Positions 53,724-62,389 of a stretch of DNA of 64,000 bases are shown piece after piece. Location of the stretch: positions 248,001 to 312,000 of the forward strand of contig NZ_FCNZ02000005.1 in NCBI RefSeq assembly GCF_001544495.1. Direction: 5' to 3'. The translations under genes were made by a program, and so were the position numbers. Under the pieces are notes generated by a model. The model did no database searches. It saw only the letters and a list, made by a program, of their open reading frames with translations, and was not told where the DNA came from. The stretch is from Caballeronia telluris. GTDB taxonomy: Bacteria > Pseudomonadota > Gammaproteobacteria > Burkholderiales > Burkholderiaceae. How positions within the stretch are numbered: position 1 is the first letter of the stretch; the number at the start of each line of letters is the position of its first letter.

Positions 53724-54458
53724 TCACGCCGCCTCGGTCATGCGCACGCGCGGTGGCAGCAAGCGGCTGAATTCACCTTTGACGAGCCCATAGCATTCGC
53801 ACGCGCGCGCTTCGAGCCCTGCGCGGTCGAGCACCTTGATGCAGCCGCGCGTCTGATAGATGATGCCGGCCGCATGCAACTGACCAGCCGCTTCGGTCAC
53901 GCCTTCGCGGCGCACGCCGAGCAGATCCGCGATGTGCTGCTGCGTGACCTGAAGTTGATTGGACGAGCTGCGGTCGATGTCGATGAGGAGCCATCGGCAC
54001 AGTTGCTTGCTGAGCGAATGATGTCGGTTGCACGCAGCCGTCTGCGCAACCTGCGTAAAGAGCGCCTGCATGTAAAGCATCATCATGCGGCGAAGGAAGT
54101 CGGAGCGGCGCAGATGTTCGCGCAGCACCTGCGCTTCCATCCGGTAAGCCGAGCCCGCGCATTGCACTTCGACCGTGGTAGGCATGGTTTCGCCATCGGT
54201 CAGAACGGGAACACCCGACATGCCTTCACGGCCGACTGCGGCGATCTCGACCGAGCGCCCGTCTTCCATCGTGTGCAACAACGAAATGATGGCGGTGGTA
54301 GGAAAATAAACGTGCCGGAAGCGATGGCTCGCATGGCACAGCAGCTGTGCGCCGCGCAACTGCACCAGTTCCAGATCGGGGGCGAGCGCCTGCCATTCGT
54401 CAGACGGCAGCGCTCGTAGCAGATGGTTTCCGTGCAGGTCGGATTGTAGATTCAACAT
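53724..54458 (-). CDS. Crp/Fnr-family transcriptional regulator
   Basis: A 244-residue regulator. The N-terminal cyclic-nucleotide-binding-like beta barrel (about 15-130) has HVYFPTTAIISLLHTMEDGRSVEIAAVGREGM. A long dimerisation helix follows, and the C-terminal winged HTH (about 165-235) contains LQVTQQHIADLLGVRREGVTEAAG. The cAMP-binding Arg pattern of E. coli CRP is not evident, and there are no Fnr cysteine clusters, so the ligand is unknown. In B. cenocepacia a Crp/Fnr protein controls EPS in response to cyclic di-GMP; a similar role here is inference from context. The ATG is at 54458. Confidence 0.9.
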   Translation of the reverse strand: MLNLQSDLHGNHLLRALPSDEWQALAPDLELVQLRGAQLLCHASHRFRHVYFPTTAIISLLHTMEDGRSVEIAAVGREGMSGVPVLTDGETMPTTVEVQCAGSAYRMEAQVLREHLRRSDFLRRMMMLYMQALFTQVAQTAACNRHHSLSKQLCRWLLIDIDRSSSNQLQVTQQHIADLLGVRREGVTEAAGQLHAAGIIYQTRGCIKVLDRAGLEARACECYGLVKGEFSRLLPPRVRMTEAA

Positions 54459-54524
54459 AGATGTGCTCTCGCGATGTTGCGCAGTGAGCCGCGCTTTGCT
54501 TGCCACGCGGGCTTGACACTTGAA

Positions 54525-54536
54525 GTTGTTAACAAC
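54525..54536. promoter_or_regulatory. 12-bp palindrome upstream of the Crp/Fnr gene
   Basis: GTTGTTAACAAC is a perfect palindrome 67-78 bp before the Crp/Fnr start codon on the minus strand. Position and symmetry fit a dimeric regulator site, possibly autoregulation. Confidence 0.4.
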
Positions 54537-54842
54537 GATTACCTGCTCCGGACCGCTGGTCGCTGATCGCGACGGCGGTGCCCGAAGGAGGCCCCTGGTT
54601 CTCAATACTCGTGCTCTCTGGCGGCCTCGGCTGAGGCTTAAATTCTTTTGCTTGGCGTCGGTGCACGAGTACATGCGTCGCCTGATGGTCGACATGCATC
54701 GACCATTGCGTCGGCGATGCGCAAGCACGACGCGTTCATTGACAGCTCGGATACACCCGATATTTGACAGGGCGTGCTCCGGGGGTTCCCATGCAACATC
54801 TCCTGCACTACCGTGGCGACATGCGAGCGCTGCAGCACGAAC

Positions 54843-54861
54843 GTCCGTAACAGGATTACGG
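54843..54861 (-). terminator. Weak hairpin after manC
   Basis: TCCGTAA-CAGGA-TTACGGA forms a 7-bp stem 17 bp after the manC stop. No T-run follows; termination is only possible. Confidence 0.3.
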
Positions 54862-54877
54862 AAGCGTGCCTGGCGCT

Positions 54878-56410
54878 CTAATTCACGCGGCCGTATTTGT
54901 CGTCGAAGCGAACGATGTCGTCCTCGCCGAGATACGAGCCCGATTGCACTTCGATGATCTCGAGCGGAACCATCCCGGGATTCTCCAGACGATGCTTGAC
55001 GCCCAGCGGAATGTAAGTCGACTCGTTTTCACTTAGCAAGAAGCTCTCCTCCCCCCGAGTGACGATGGCGGTGCCGCTCACGACGGTCCAGTGTTCGGCA
55101 CGGTGATGATGCAATTGCAGGGAGAGCCGGGCGCCCGGGCGCACGACAATGCGTTTGACTTGAAAGCGACTGCCCTTGTCGATCGAGTCGTATGTGCCCC
55201 ACGGCCGATGCACCTTGCGATGTGCATCGACTTCGGGACTGTGCTCGTCTGCAATCCGTCCGACGACGTTCTTCACTTCCTGAACGCGCGACCGATCGGC
55301 AACCAGCACCGCATCTGCCGTTTCGATCACTGCGAGGTTGGTGACGCCGACGCACGCGATGAGGCGCCCTTCCGATTGCACGTAGCAGGATGTCGAGCCT
55401 TCGAACACGACGCGGCCCTTCGCAACATTGCCGTCGTCGTCCTTGTCGAGTGCATCCCAGATGGCATCCCAGGAACCGAGATCGGACCACGGCGCGTCTA
55501 GCGGCACGACGACGCCTTGCGTCCCCTGCTCACGCGCGAGATGCTCCATCACAGCGTAGTCGATCGAATCGCCATGCACGGCCTCGAACGACTCGCGGTC
55601 CGGCAGATGGCACGCGCCGTCCGCGCGGCCTGCATCGAATGCCGCGACGCAGGCGGCATGCATGGCGGGCTGCAAGCGCTCCAGGGTGCCGAGCCAGACG
55701 CTGGCCCGCACGACGAAGATGCCGCTGTTCCACCAATAGGCGCCTGAGTTCAGGTATTCGCCTGCAGATTCGCTGTCCGGCTTTTCGACGAAGCGTTCGA
55801 TCTCATGCGCACCGTCTTCGAGCGAGGCGCCCAGCTTGACATAGCCGAAGCCCGTCTCCGCTCGCGTGGGACGCACGCCGAGCGACACGATGGCCCCGCG
55901 TTCCGCGTAGCGGGCCGCCTTCAGCACGGAGCGCTGAAATGCCTCGGTATCGCGGATGAGGTGATCGGCCGGCATCACGACGAGCACGCAGTCGTCATCC
56001 TCCGAACGTGAAGCGAGTGCCGCCAGTGAAAGCGCGGGAGCCGTATTGCGGCTGCTCGGTTCGACGATGAGACGGGCGTCGACGCCAATCTCTTCGAGTT
56101 GCTGAACGGTCATGAAGCGATGCTCGTCGCCGCACACGACGACAGGCGCTAACGCGTCGACGCCGTCGCGCGCGAGTCCTGCGACGCGCTGAATCGTCAT
56201 TTGCAGAAGCGAGCCCGCGCCCAACATGCCGGCGAGCTGCTTCGGGAACTGCTTGCGGGAAATCGGCCAAAGGCGCGTTCCGGCTCCGCCCGCCAGGATG
56301 ACCGGGCGGATCGGCAAGACGCATGCAGCGTCGGACGTGGTCACTGGATCAGAAAGGCGATCCGAAACGTCGCGAGCAGCAGCGTCCATGGCTTCAGGAT
56401 GAACACTCAA
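54878..56410 (-). CDS. manC: Mannose-1-phosphate guanylyltransferase/mannose-6-phosphate isomerase
   Basis: A 510-residue bifunctional enzyme that makes GDP-mannose. The nucleotidyltransferase domain (about 35-320) has the signature LAGGAGTRLWPISRKQFPKQL, VMPADHLI and a conserved FVEKP. The C-terminal cupin isomerase domain has RPWGTYDSIDKGSRFQVKRI and LHHHRAEHWTVVSGTAIV, with the metal-binding histidines. The start is set at TTG 56410 because GGAG lies 6 nt upstream; ATG 56389 lacks a Shine-Dalgarno. It is isolated between the Crp/Fnr and degenerate-GlxA genes, and supplies mannose for the EPS. Confidence 0.94.
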   Translation of the reverse strand: MSVHPEAMDAAARDVSDRLSDPVTTSDAACVLPIRPVILAGGAGTRLWPISRKQFPKQLAGMLGAGSLLQMTIQRVAGLARDGVDALAPVVVCGDEHRFMTVQQLEEIGVDARLIVEPSSRNTAPALSLAALASRSEDDDCVLVVMPADHLIRDTEAFQRSVLKAARYAERGAIVSLGVRPTRAETGFGYVKLGASLEDGAHEIERFVEKPDSESAGEYLNSGAYWWNSGIFVVRASVWLGTLERLQPAMHAACVAAFDAGRADGACHLPDRESFEAVHGDSIDYAVMEHLAREQGTQGVVVPLDAPWSDLGSWDAIWDALDKDDDGNVAKGRVVFEGSTSCYVQSEGRLIACVGVTNLAVIETADAVLVADRSRVQEVKNVVGRIADEHSPEVDAHRKVHRPWGTYDSIDKGSRFQVKRIVVRPGARLSLQLHHHRAEHWTVVSGTAIVTRGEESFLLSENESTYIPLGVKHRLENPGMVPLEIIEVQSGSYLGEDDIVRFDDKYGRVN

Positions 56411-57117
56411 TTTGCACTCCGATATATATCGTTGCTTGACTGTCGCCTGGTCAGCGATGCGGGCTCGACACGAACGATCCCATCACCGATCGCTGTTCGA
56501 TCGGCGGAGGAAGGCAGCCGTCCTCCGCGCGCTTCGGCGTGGGAACTGGCCGATATGAACGGTTATACCTGCAAAAAATGTTGCTGCGGTGAAGCATAGG
56601 CGCGTCGAAACGCCAAAAAAATAGCGGCGGCGAAAATTGGCGTGGTCTTGTCCGAAATGTGTGAGGTCACGGACCGACATTTCTTAATGTGGGATGCAAT
56701 TGTAACAAGCGAGATTGAAATGTTTCAACGCGAAGCAATATCTTCCCGATTATAGAAAGTGAGTCATTATTACCATGCAGAAAGCGCAGGAAACATTTCC
56801 AATATTCGCCAAAGCCTTATACAGTAAGGGTCTTGAGCAGTGAACAGGAGTCAGTCGGCAACGCTCCGTGAAACTCGCCGAAAGACATCGAATTAAAAAG
56901 CTAAGTGACATTCCGAAAAGAAATTTATCGCTATATTACGGCTCACTGACGGTTCAGCGTCCTATCTCTATTATTAATATTAATTGGAAAAGCGAAATGA
57001 ACAGCCGACAAATCGGCCAAAACACTGGCGATATCAGCCTCCCAATTTTCGCCGGCCCTCGAATGTTTCTACGATGCATCGCACAACCTGAAAACGCGAG
57101 ATGAAGAAGGAACACCA
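56411..57117. other. AT-rich divergent regulatory region
   Basis: A 707-bp region between manC (minus) and the GlxA-like gene (plus). The part from about 56690 to 57110 is clearly AT-richer than its surroundings, with palindromes ATTAATATTAAT (56973-56984) and CGATATATATCG (56420-56431). No gene is supported in it. It may be a silenced or bent promoter region. Confidence 0.5.
56420..56431. promoter_or_regulatory. 12-bp palindrome at the manC start region
   Basis: CGATATATATCG is a perfect palindrome immediately upstream of the manC Shine-Dalgarno, so a bound protein could block transcription or translation of manC. Confidence 0.4.
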
Positions 57118-58092
57118 ATGAATCTGTCGACTGCGTCTGCACTATCGGAAAGCAAGCGACAAGAGACGTCCACCAGAGCGTCTCGTCATATCGGACTCCT
57201 CCTGTTCGAACGATGCTGCATATACAACGCCGGCGTCATCAGCGAAGCCTTCCGCCTTGCGAACGAATTGCAGCCCGGCTCGGGCGGTCAGCCGGCTTAT
57301 CGCCTGTCGCTCATGTCGAAGAGCGGCGGGAACATAGCGACGTCGTCGTCCATTTCGATCTGGACCCATCATCTGCATGAATATGCAGTGACGGACTTCG
57401 ACGCGCTCTTTGTGGCCTGCAGCAAAAGTGAAGCGATGGCCGACCGCGATCCGCACCTGCTGAGCTGGTTGTTCGGCGGCGAGCGATCGCTACACGACGC
57501 GCGTGACCGCACGAGCGAGACAACCGTGGATGGCGCGAGGACGCGGCCGGCCACGGTTCCCATTTATTGGTTCAAGGACATTCCGATGGCCGCGTGGTCG
57601 GGCGTCGAAGCGCCTGTGCATCTCGCGCTTGCGAAGATCGAAGCGGACTTCGGCACGCATATCGCGCGGCGCGTCGTGAGCGAATTGCAGCCGCAGCCTC
57701 TCGATCATCCGAACGTCATGGCGGATGACCTGTCCATTACTACGACGACGGACAAGATTCACGCATCGGCGAGCTGGATCAAGGAAAACTTCAGCAACTC
57801 GATTTCGATTTCCGATGCGGCCGAAGTCGCCGCGATGAGCAACCGCAACTATCTCCGGCGCTTCAAGGCGGAGTACGGCGTGACGCCTCAGCAGTACCTG
57901 ATGAATGTGCGCTTCGAACTGATTTGTCGCCTCCTGCTCGACAGCGATCTGCCCGTCGACAAGATCGCGCGGCGATGCGGCATGGGTAACGGTGATCGCC
58001 TGGGAAGGCTGTTTCGCCGGCGTTACGGGATGTCGCCCACGTCATATCGCGCGGAAGGCGGCCTGGGCGCTGAAGACTTAAGCGAATCCTGA
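57118..58092 (+). CDS. AraC-type regulator with degenerate GlxA-like domain
   Basis: A 324-residue regulator. The N-terminal region (about 20-190) follows the GlxA order (GLLLFERCCIYNAGVISEAFRLANEL, FDALFVACSKSEA), but the cysteine elbow and THW segment of the DJ-1 domain are missing and replaced by a short charged stretch. The C-terminal AraC HTH domains are intact (SNRNYLRRFKAEYGVTPQQYLM; IARRCGMGNGDRLGRLFRRRYGMSPTSY). AAGGA precedes the ATG. It is divergent from manC across an AT-rich region, and EPS control is plausible. Confidence 0.85.
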   Translation: MNLSTASALSESKRQETSTRASRHIGLLLFERCCIYNAGVISEAFRLANELQPGSGGQPAYRLSLMSKSGGNIATSSSISIWTHHLHEYAVTDFDALFVACSKSEAMADRDPHLLSWLFGGERSLHDARDRTSETTVDGARTRPATVPIYWFKDIPMAAWSGVEAPVHLALAKIEADFGTHIARRVVSELQPQPLDHPNVMADDLSITTTTDKIHASASWIKENFSNSISISDAAEVAAMSNRNYLRRFKAEYGVTPQQYLMNVRFELICRLLLDSDLPVDKIARRCGMGNGDRLGRLFRRRYGMSPTSYRAEGGLGAEDLSES

Positions 58093-58276
58093 TGACGCCC
58101 TCGCTTGCGGTTTGAAACGCCGTAGCGATATGTGATCTTCCGCACAGAGTCTTGCTTAGTGTGCGAAATAACTTACCAGTGGGGTACAGGTTTGTACCTA
58201 TCGCTTATTGAACTTGTTCACGAAGACGCGCGTACCCGGTCAGAGTCTTCCTGACAACGATTTTGGAGAACCACGG

Positions 58277-58474
58277 ATGAAAGAGCCGCAGCTAGCAATA
58301 GATCGTATTCGCAAGTCCATCAATACCGCGGACGCGCTGAACATGCGCTCGTCTGCCGTACTGGTCGCGGATTTGCACGTATTGCTCGACATCGTCGACA
58401 GCATTCACCTCGACGCAGGCGTGGCGCGCGACGATTCATACGTCATCGACGAGCCGGCAGTACGCGAAGAATAA
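58277..58474 (+). CDS. Small hypothetical protein
   Basis: A 65-residue acidic protein, predicted mostly helical (LAIDRIRKSINTADAL, SSAVLVADLHVLLDIVDSIH). It has no signal peptide, membrane segment or recognised domain. The ATG at 58277 is preferred to one at 58208 because GGAG lies 8 nt upstream. It sits 57 bp before a glycosyltransferase gene and may be co-transcribed with it. Confidence 0.6.
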   Translation: MKEPQLAIDRIRKSINTADALNMRSSAVLVADLHVLLDIVDSIHLDAGVARDDSYVIDEPAVREE

Positions 58475-58531
58475 GCAAGCATTGCCGCGGCCTCGCCGGA
58501 AGACTGGCGGGCCGCCTTACCTGAGGACGTC

Positions 58532-59647
58532 ATGGGGTTTGCAATCAACGGCAAGTTTGCTTCACAACGCATCACCGGCGTCCAGCGAGTCGCCTACGAG
58601 TTGACGCGCGCAGTGCAGGCGCGCGCGCACTCGCCGGACGAACTCGAAGTCGTCGTACCGCACAATGCGGCTGATCTGGGTCTCGCGACACGGCAAGTGC
58701 GCATCGGCTCGGGCCTCAAGGGCAATCTGTGGGAGCAGATCTCGTTGCCGATCGCGACCGCACGCGATACGCTGATCAGCCTTTGCAACACCGGTCCGCT
58801 TCTCAAGCGCAGCCAGGTCGTCATGGTTCACGATATGGCAGTCTACGACGTTCCGCATGCATTCTCGAAGAAGTTTCTGTTCTGGTATCGCAGCAAATTT
58901 TCGATCCTGCGGCGTCAAAGCCGGCTCATCCTGACGGTTTCGAACTTCTCGAAGGCGCGCATTTGCCATCATCTGAAGATGGATCCGTCGAGCGTCGAGG
59001 TCATCCGTCCCGGCGCCGACCATCTCGATCGTATCGTCGCCGATCATTCGATCATCGGCCGTCTTGCGCTCACAAGAGACGCCTATTGCGTGATCGTCGG
59101 CAGTCTCGATCCGCGCAAGAATCTTCAACGCGTGCTCGACGCGATTCGGCAGCTCGGGCATATTCCGAACATCAAGTTCGTCATCGCGGGCGGCGCGAAC
59201 GCACGCGTCTTTGCGGCGCAAGGTACGACGCCGCAAGCCGTGGATGACCGCGTGATCTGGGCAGGGTTCGTCTCCGATGCGGAACTCAAGGCGCTCTACA
59301 CCGACGCCGCGTGTCTTGTCTTCCCCTCGCTTTACGAGGGATGCGGCTTGCCGCCGCTGGAAGCGATGTACTGCGGATGCCCCGTGATCGTCTCGACGGC
59401 TGCGTCTTTGCCCGAGGTGTGCGGCGACGCAGCGATGTATTGCGACCCCGAGTCAGTCGAGGACATCGCCGCAAAGATCACGCTGATGACGACCCGGCCC
59501 GACTTGCGCGAGCATCATCGCAAGACGGGCTTGCAGCACGTGAGGCAGTATCGTTGGGACCACGCAGCAACGAGGCTTGCGCAGGTCCTGTACGGCGAAC
59601 GCCACGGCGGCGCGCCCTATCTGGAGGTGCAGTCGACGACCGAGTAG
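58532..59647 (+). CDS. Glycosyltransferase family 4
   Basis: A 371-residue GT4 enzyme. The N-terminal half begins FAINGKFASQRITGVQRVAYEL, typical of EPS mannosyltransferases of the GTB type. The C-terminal donor domain has YCVIVGSLDPRKNLQRVLDA and VFPSLYEGCGLPPLEAMYCGCPVI, the EX7E motif. GAGG precedes the ATG at 58532. It is followed by a second glycosyltransferase gene on the same strand. Donor unknown; GDP-mannose is likely from context. Confidence 0.92.
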   Translation: MGFAINGKFASQRITGVQRVAYELTRAVQARAHSPDELEVVVPHNAADLGLATRQVRIGSGLKGNLWEQISLPIATARDTLISLCNTGPLLKRSQVVMVHDMAVYDVPHAFSKKFLFWYRSKFSILRRQSRLILTVSNFSKARICHHLKMDPSSVEVIRPGADHLDRIVADHSIIGRLALTRDAYCVIVGSLDPRKNLQRVLDAIRQLGHIPNIKFVIAGGANARVFAAQGTTPQAVDDRVIWAGFVSDAELKALYTDAACLVFPSLYEGCGLPPLEAMYCGCPVIVSTAASLPEVCGDAAMYCDPESVEDIAAKITLMTTRPDLREHHRKTGLQHVRQYRWDHAATRLAQVLYGERHGGAPYLEVQSTTE

Positions 59648-59810
59648 ACTATAGGCAGCGCCCGCTCCGATCAATTGCCCGCGAACATCGTGGCTCGCGT
59701 CCACTCTGGGCGTCGCAATTGCATCGCCTCATTCCATTGCCCTCGGAGTGCGCCCGTCGCAGAACGGCGCGAGGGCTCCTGGATCGAAGAACTCAAACCA
59801 AACGGACGCC

Positions 59811-61013
59811 GTGAAAATACTCATCGCAAACACGTTGTACCACCCCGATTCGGTGGGCGGGGCTGAGGTATCGACACGCATCCTGGCCGAGGGGCTCGCC
59901 CAGGCGGGCATGGAAGTCTGCGTCGTGTGCGCGACCGGCACGGGTGCAGATCGTCTTAGCGAACTCAATGGCGTCAAGGTCTACCACCTGCGATCCGTCA
60001 ATCTTTACTGGCCGCATCAACCGAAGAACCATTCGCGCGTAGCGAAGCTCATGTGGCACGCAATCGACCTGCACAACGTCGTCATGGCGCGCAAGTTGAG
60101 GGCGATCATCGCGCGCGAGAAGCCGGACGTCATCAACACAAGCAACCTGTCTTGCCTTTCCATCGACATCTGGCGCGTGGCGCGCAACGCCGGCGTGCCG
60201 ATCGTGCACACCGCGCGTGACTACTACCTGATGTGCCCGGGTTCGACGATGTTCTCGCACGAGAAGGCGTGCAAGCGTCAGTGCGGCGTCTGCGCCTTCT
60301 ACGCGGGACCGAAGAAGGCTGCTTCAGCGCGCGTCGACGTCGCGGTGGGCGTAAGCCAGTTCGTTTTGCAAAAGCACCTCGACAACGGCTTCTTTGCGGG
60401 CGCATCGCGCACCGCGGTCATCAACAACTGCTACGTGCCGCTCGGTGATGCACCGCCCGCGCAGCGCGCGCGGCGCTATGGCGGCGGGCCGGTGCGTCTG
60501 GGACTGCTCGGGCGCGTTTCGCCGGAGAAAGGTCTGGAAATCGTCCTCGATCAATTGCTCGGCGACAACACGATCGACTGGACGCTCGCGATAGGCGGCA
60601 CGGGCGATCGCGAGTACATGGAGAGCTTACAGAACAAATATCGCGACCCGCGCGTCGAATTCCTAGGGCGTGTAAAAGCCGCAGAGTTCCTCAATGCCAT
60701 CGACATCCTCCTCGTACCTTCGATCTGGAACGAGCCGTTCGGCCGCGTGACGGTCGAAGCCTATTCGCACGGCGTTCCGGTGGTGGGTGCAAACACCGGC
60801 GGTATTCCCGAAGTCATCGAGCCGGATTCGCATCTCATCTTCGACATCGAAAAGCCGCATACCGTCATCGAAAAGATCCGCGATGCGATCGAACTCTTGA
60901 AGTGCTCCTCGGTGCATGACCGGCTGCTCAACCACGCGAAGAGCTTTAGCCCCGCAACGATGGTCGACGCGTATATCGACGTGTATCAGAGTGCGATGAA
61001 GAAAGCGATGTGA
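59811..61013 (+). CDS. Glycosyltransferase family 4
   Basis: A 400-residue GT4 enzyme. It begins KILIANTLYHPDSVGGAEVS (GGAE loop), and has a cysteine-rich stretch CKRQCGVCAF near residue 155, like the GT at 20561-21814. The donor domain has LGLLGRVSPEKGLEIVLDQL and NEPFGRVTVEAYSHGVPVVG, the EX7E region. The GTG at 59811 is preferred because it starts at the conserved beta strand; a GTG at 59748 adds 21 non-family residues. A strong terminator follows the gene. Confidence 0.92.
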   Translation: MKILIANTLYHPDSVGGAEVSTRILAEGLAQAGMEVCVVCATGTGADRLSELNGVKVYHLRSVNLYWPHQPKNHSRVAKLMWHAIDLHNVVMARKLRAIIAREKPDVINTSNLSCLSIDIWRVARNAGVPIVHTARDYYLMCPGSTMFSHEKACKRQCGVCAFYAGPKKAASARVDVAVGVSQFVLQKHLDNGFFAGASRTAVINNCYVPLGDAPPAQRARRYGGGPVRLGLLGRVSPEKGLEIVLDQLLGDNTIDWTLAIGGTGDREYMESLQNKYRDPRVEFLGRVKAAEFLNAIDILLVPSIWNEPFGRVTVEAYSHGVPVVGANTGGIPEVIEPDSHLIFDIEKPHTVIEKIRDAIELLKCSSVHDRLLNHAKSFSPATMVDAYIDVYQSAMKKAM

Positions 61014-61038
61014 ACCGGCAGCGGTCACGAGAAACGCA

Positions 61039-61065
61039 AAATGCCCCGGAAAAACCGGGGCATTT
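61039..61065. terminator. Bidirectional terminator
   Basis: AAATGCCCCGG (61039-61049), loop AAAAA, CCGGGGCATTT (61055-61065), followed by CGTTTT. It is an 11-bp perfect stem between the convergent glycosyltransferase and flippase genes. Confidence 0.85.
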
Positions 61066-61135
61066 CGTTTTCTGGTCGACGATCAGATTCGCGTGACCGC
61101 TCTCGAACCGGCCGCACGCGCGCCTTCGCCTGGAC

Positions 61136-62389
61136 TCACTCGGCAACCCTGCGCTTGAGGAATGGCACGCCCTGAAGATACAGCGTCATCGCCATCGCTA
61201 CCGCGACACATGTTTGAACGACGAGCACCGTGGCGGCGGCGCCCTGCTCTGCAAAGAGCTTCGAGAGCACAGCGAGCAAGATGAAATTCAGCGTCGCCGA
61301 GGCGATCAGCACGCGGCTGAAATGCGCCTTCATCCCGAGCGGAAGCATGGTCTGTACGCCGAATACGTCCGCGATACCTGACATGAAGGGCACGAACGCC
61401 ATCCAGCGCAACACCTCGACGGTGGGAAGGAACTGCGGGCCATAGAGGATATTCACGGCGATCGGCGCGCCCGCGAAGATGGTGAGCGAGATGATCGCGA
61501 CGACCGTACCCTGAAATGCCAACATCTTTCGCAGGAAAGCGAACGCGTCCTCGCGCGAGTGGTGCATGAGGTAGCTGATCCTCGGATAGGCGGCCGTCTT
61601 CAGCGGGCTCATCATGCCCAGGGCCGCGCGGATCAGCTTGTCGCCGGCGGCGAAATAGCCGGCCGCGACGTTGCCCGAAATGAGCGCGAGCAACACGATA
61701 TTCGTCGATGCGTAGAAGTCGGTGATCGCAGTCGCCATAAAAACGCTTGAACCATCCTTCAGCGCTTTTATGATGGAACGCAGGGACGTCGGCACGAAGT
61801 CGAGTTCGCGGCGAAAGTACAAGTGAGTGATGATCGCAAGGCCCGACAACAACGGGACGAACGCATTCACACCCATCGCCCAGTAGATGTCGTCGCGCTC
61901 ACGCACGAGAAGATACATCGCAGGGATGCTCAGCACGCGACTGGTGAACACGATCAAGCTGATGATCCGGAGATCCTCGACGCCCTGGAAGTACCATGTT
62001 GGAATCAGCATCGCGCCGACCGCCATACCGAAGCCGAGCATCAGCAGGTCGCGCTCGGCGGCAAGACGGGGAAAGACAAACGTCAGCGCCGTGAGCAACA
62101 CGAAACCGCCCACGGTGATAAGACCCTGCGCCAGAAAGGTTTCCCAGAAAACGCGGGAACGCTCAGGGCGGTTGCTGCGGTTGATCGAAATCTGCGGGGT
62201 CGCGGTCAGACCGAATCCGTAGTTCGTCAGCACGATGAAGTATTGAACGAAGGCCATCGCGAACGCCAGGCGTCCATAGCCTTCCGGAGAGAGCACGCGT
62301 GTCAGCAGCGGAAGCGTGATCAGGGGGACCGCGTAGGTCGATACCTGCAGCATCATCAAGACCGCAAAGTTCTTCTTGAATGACGCCAT
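61136..62389 (-). CDS. Polysaccharide flippase (Wzx/MATE-like)
   Basis: A 417-residue protein with about 12-14 membrane helices. The N-terminus MASFKKNFAVLMMLQVSTYAVPLITLPLLTRVLSPEGYGRLAFAMAF has the P-L-L-T-R-L/V-L-x-P-E-G-Y-G signature of polysaccharide transporters (RfbX/Wzx). It moves lipid-linked glycans across the inner membrane. The ATG at 62389 has GAGG upstream and matches the family start. It is the second flippase in this window, so two glycans may be assembled, or one system has two transporters. Confidence 0.9.
   Translation of the reverse strand: MASFKKNFAVLMMLQVSTYAVPLITLPLLTRVLSPEGYGRLAFAMAFVQYFIVLTNYGFGLTATPQISINRSNRPERSRVFWETFLAQGLITVGGFVLLTALTFVFPRLAAERDLLMLGFGMAVGAMLIPTWYFQGVEDLRIISLIVFTSRVLSIPAMYLLVRERDDIYWAMGVNAFVPLLSGLAIITHLYFRRELDFVPTSLRSIIKALKDGSSVFMATAITDFYASTNIVLLALISGNVAAGYFAAGDKLIRAALGMMSPLKTAAYPRISYLMHHSREDAFAFLRKMLAFQGTVVAIISLTIFAGAPIAVNILYGPQFLPTVEVLRWMAFVPFMSGIADVFGVQTMLPLGMKAHFSRVLIASATLNFILLAVLSKLFAEQGAAATVLVVQTCVAVAMAMTLYLQGVPFLKRRVAE

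Larger units (their letters stand above)
54459..54877. other. Region between manC and the Crp/Fnr gene
   Basis: A 419-bp region that holds the Crp/Fnr promoter (minus strand) and the end of the manC transcript. It contains the palindrome at 54525-54536 and a 7-bp hairpin at 54843-54861. No gene is supported. Confidence 0.45.

Noticed and set aside
56434..56447. GG-N10-GC sigma-54-like pattern before manC
   Set aside because: Its predicted start would fall at the ribosome-binding site, leaving no leader.
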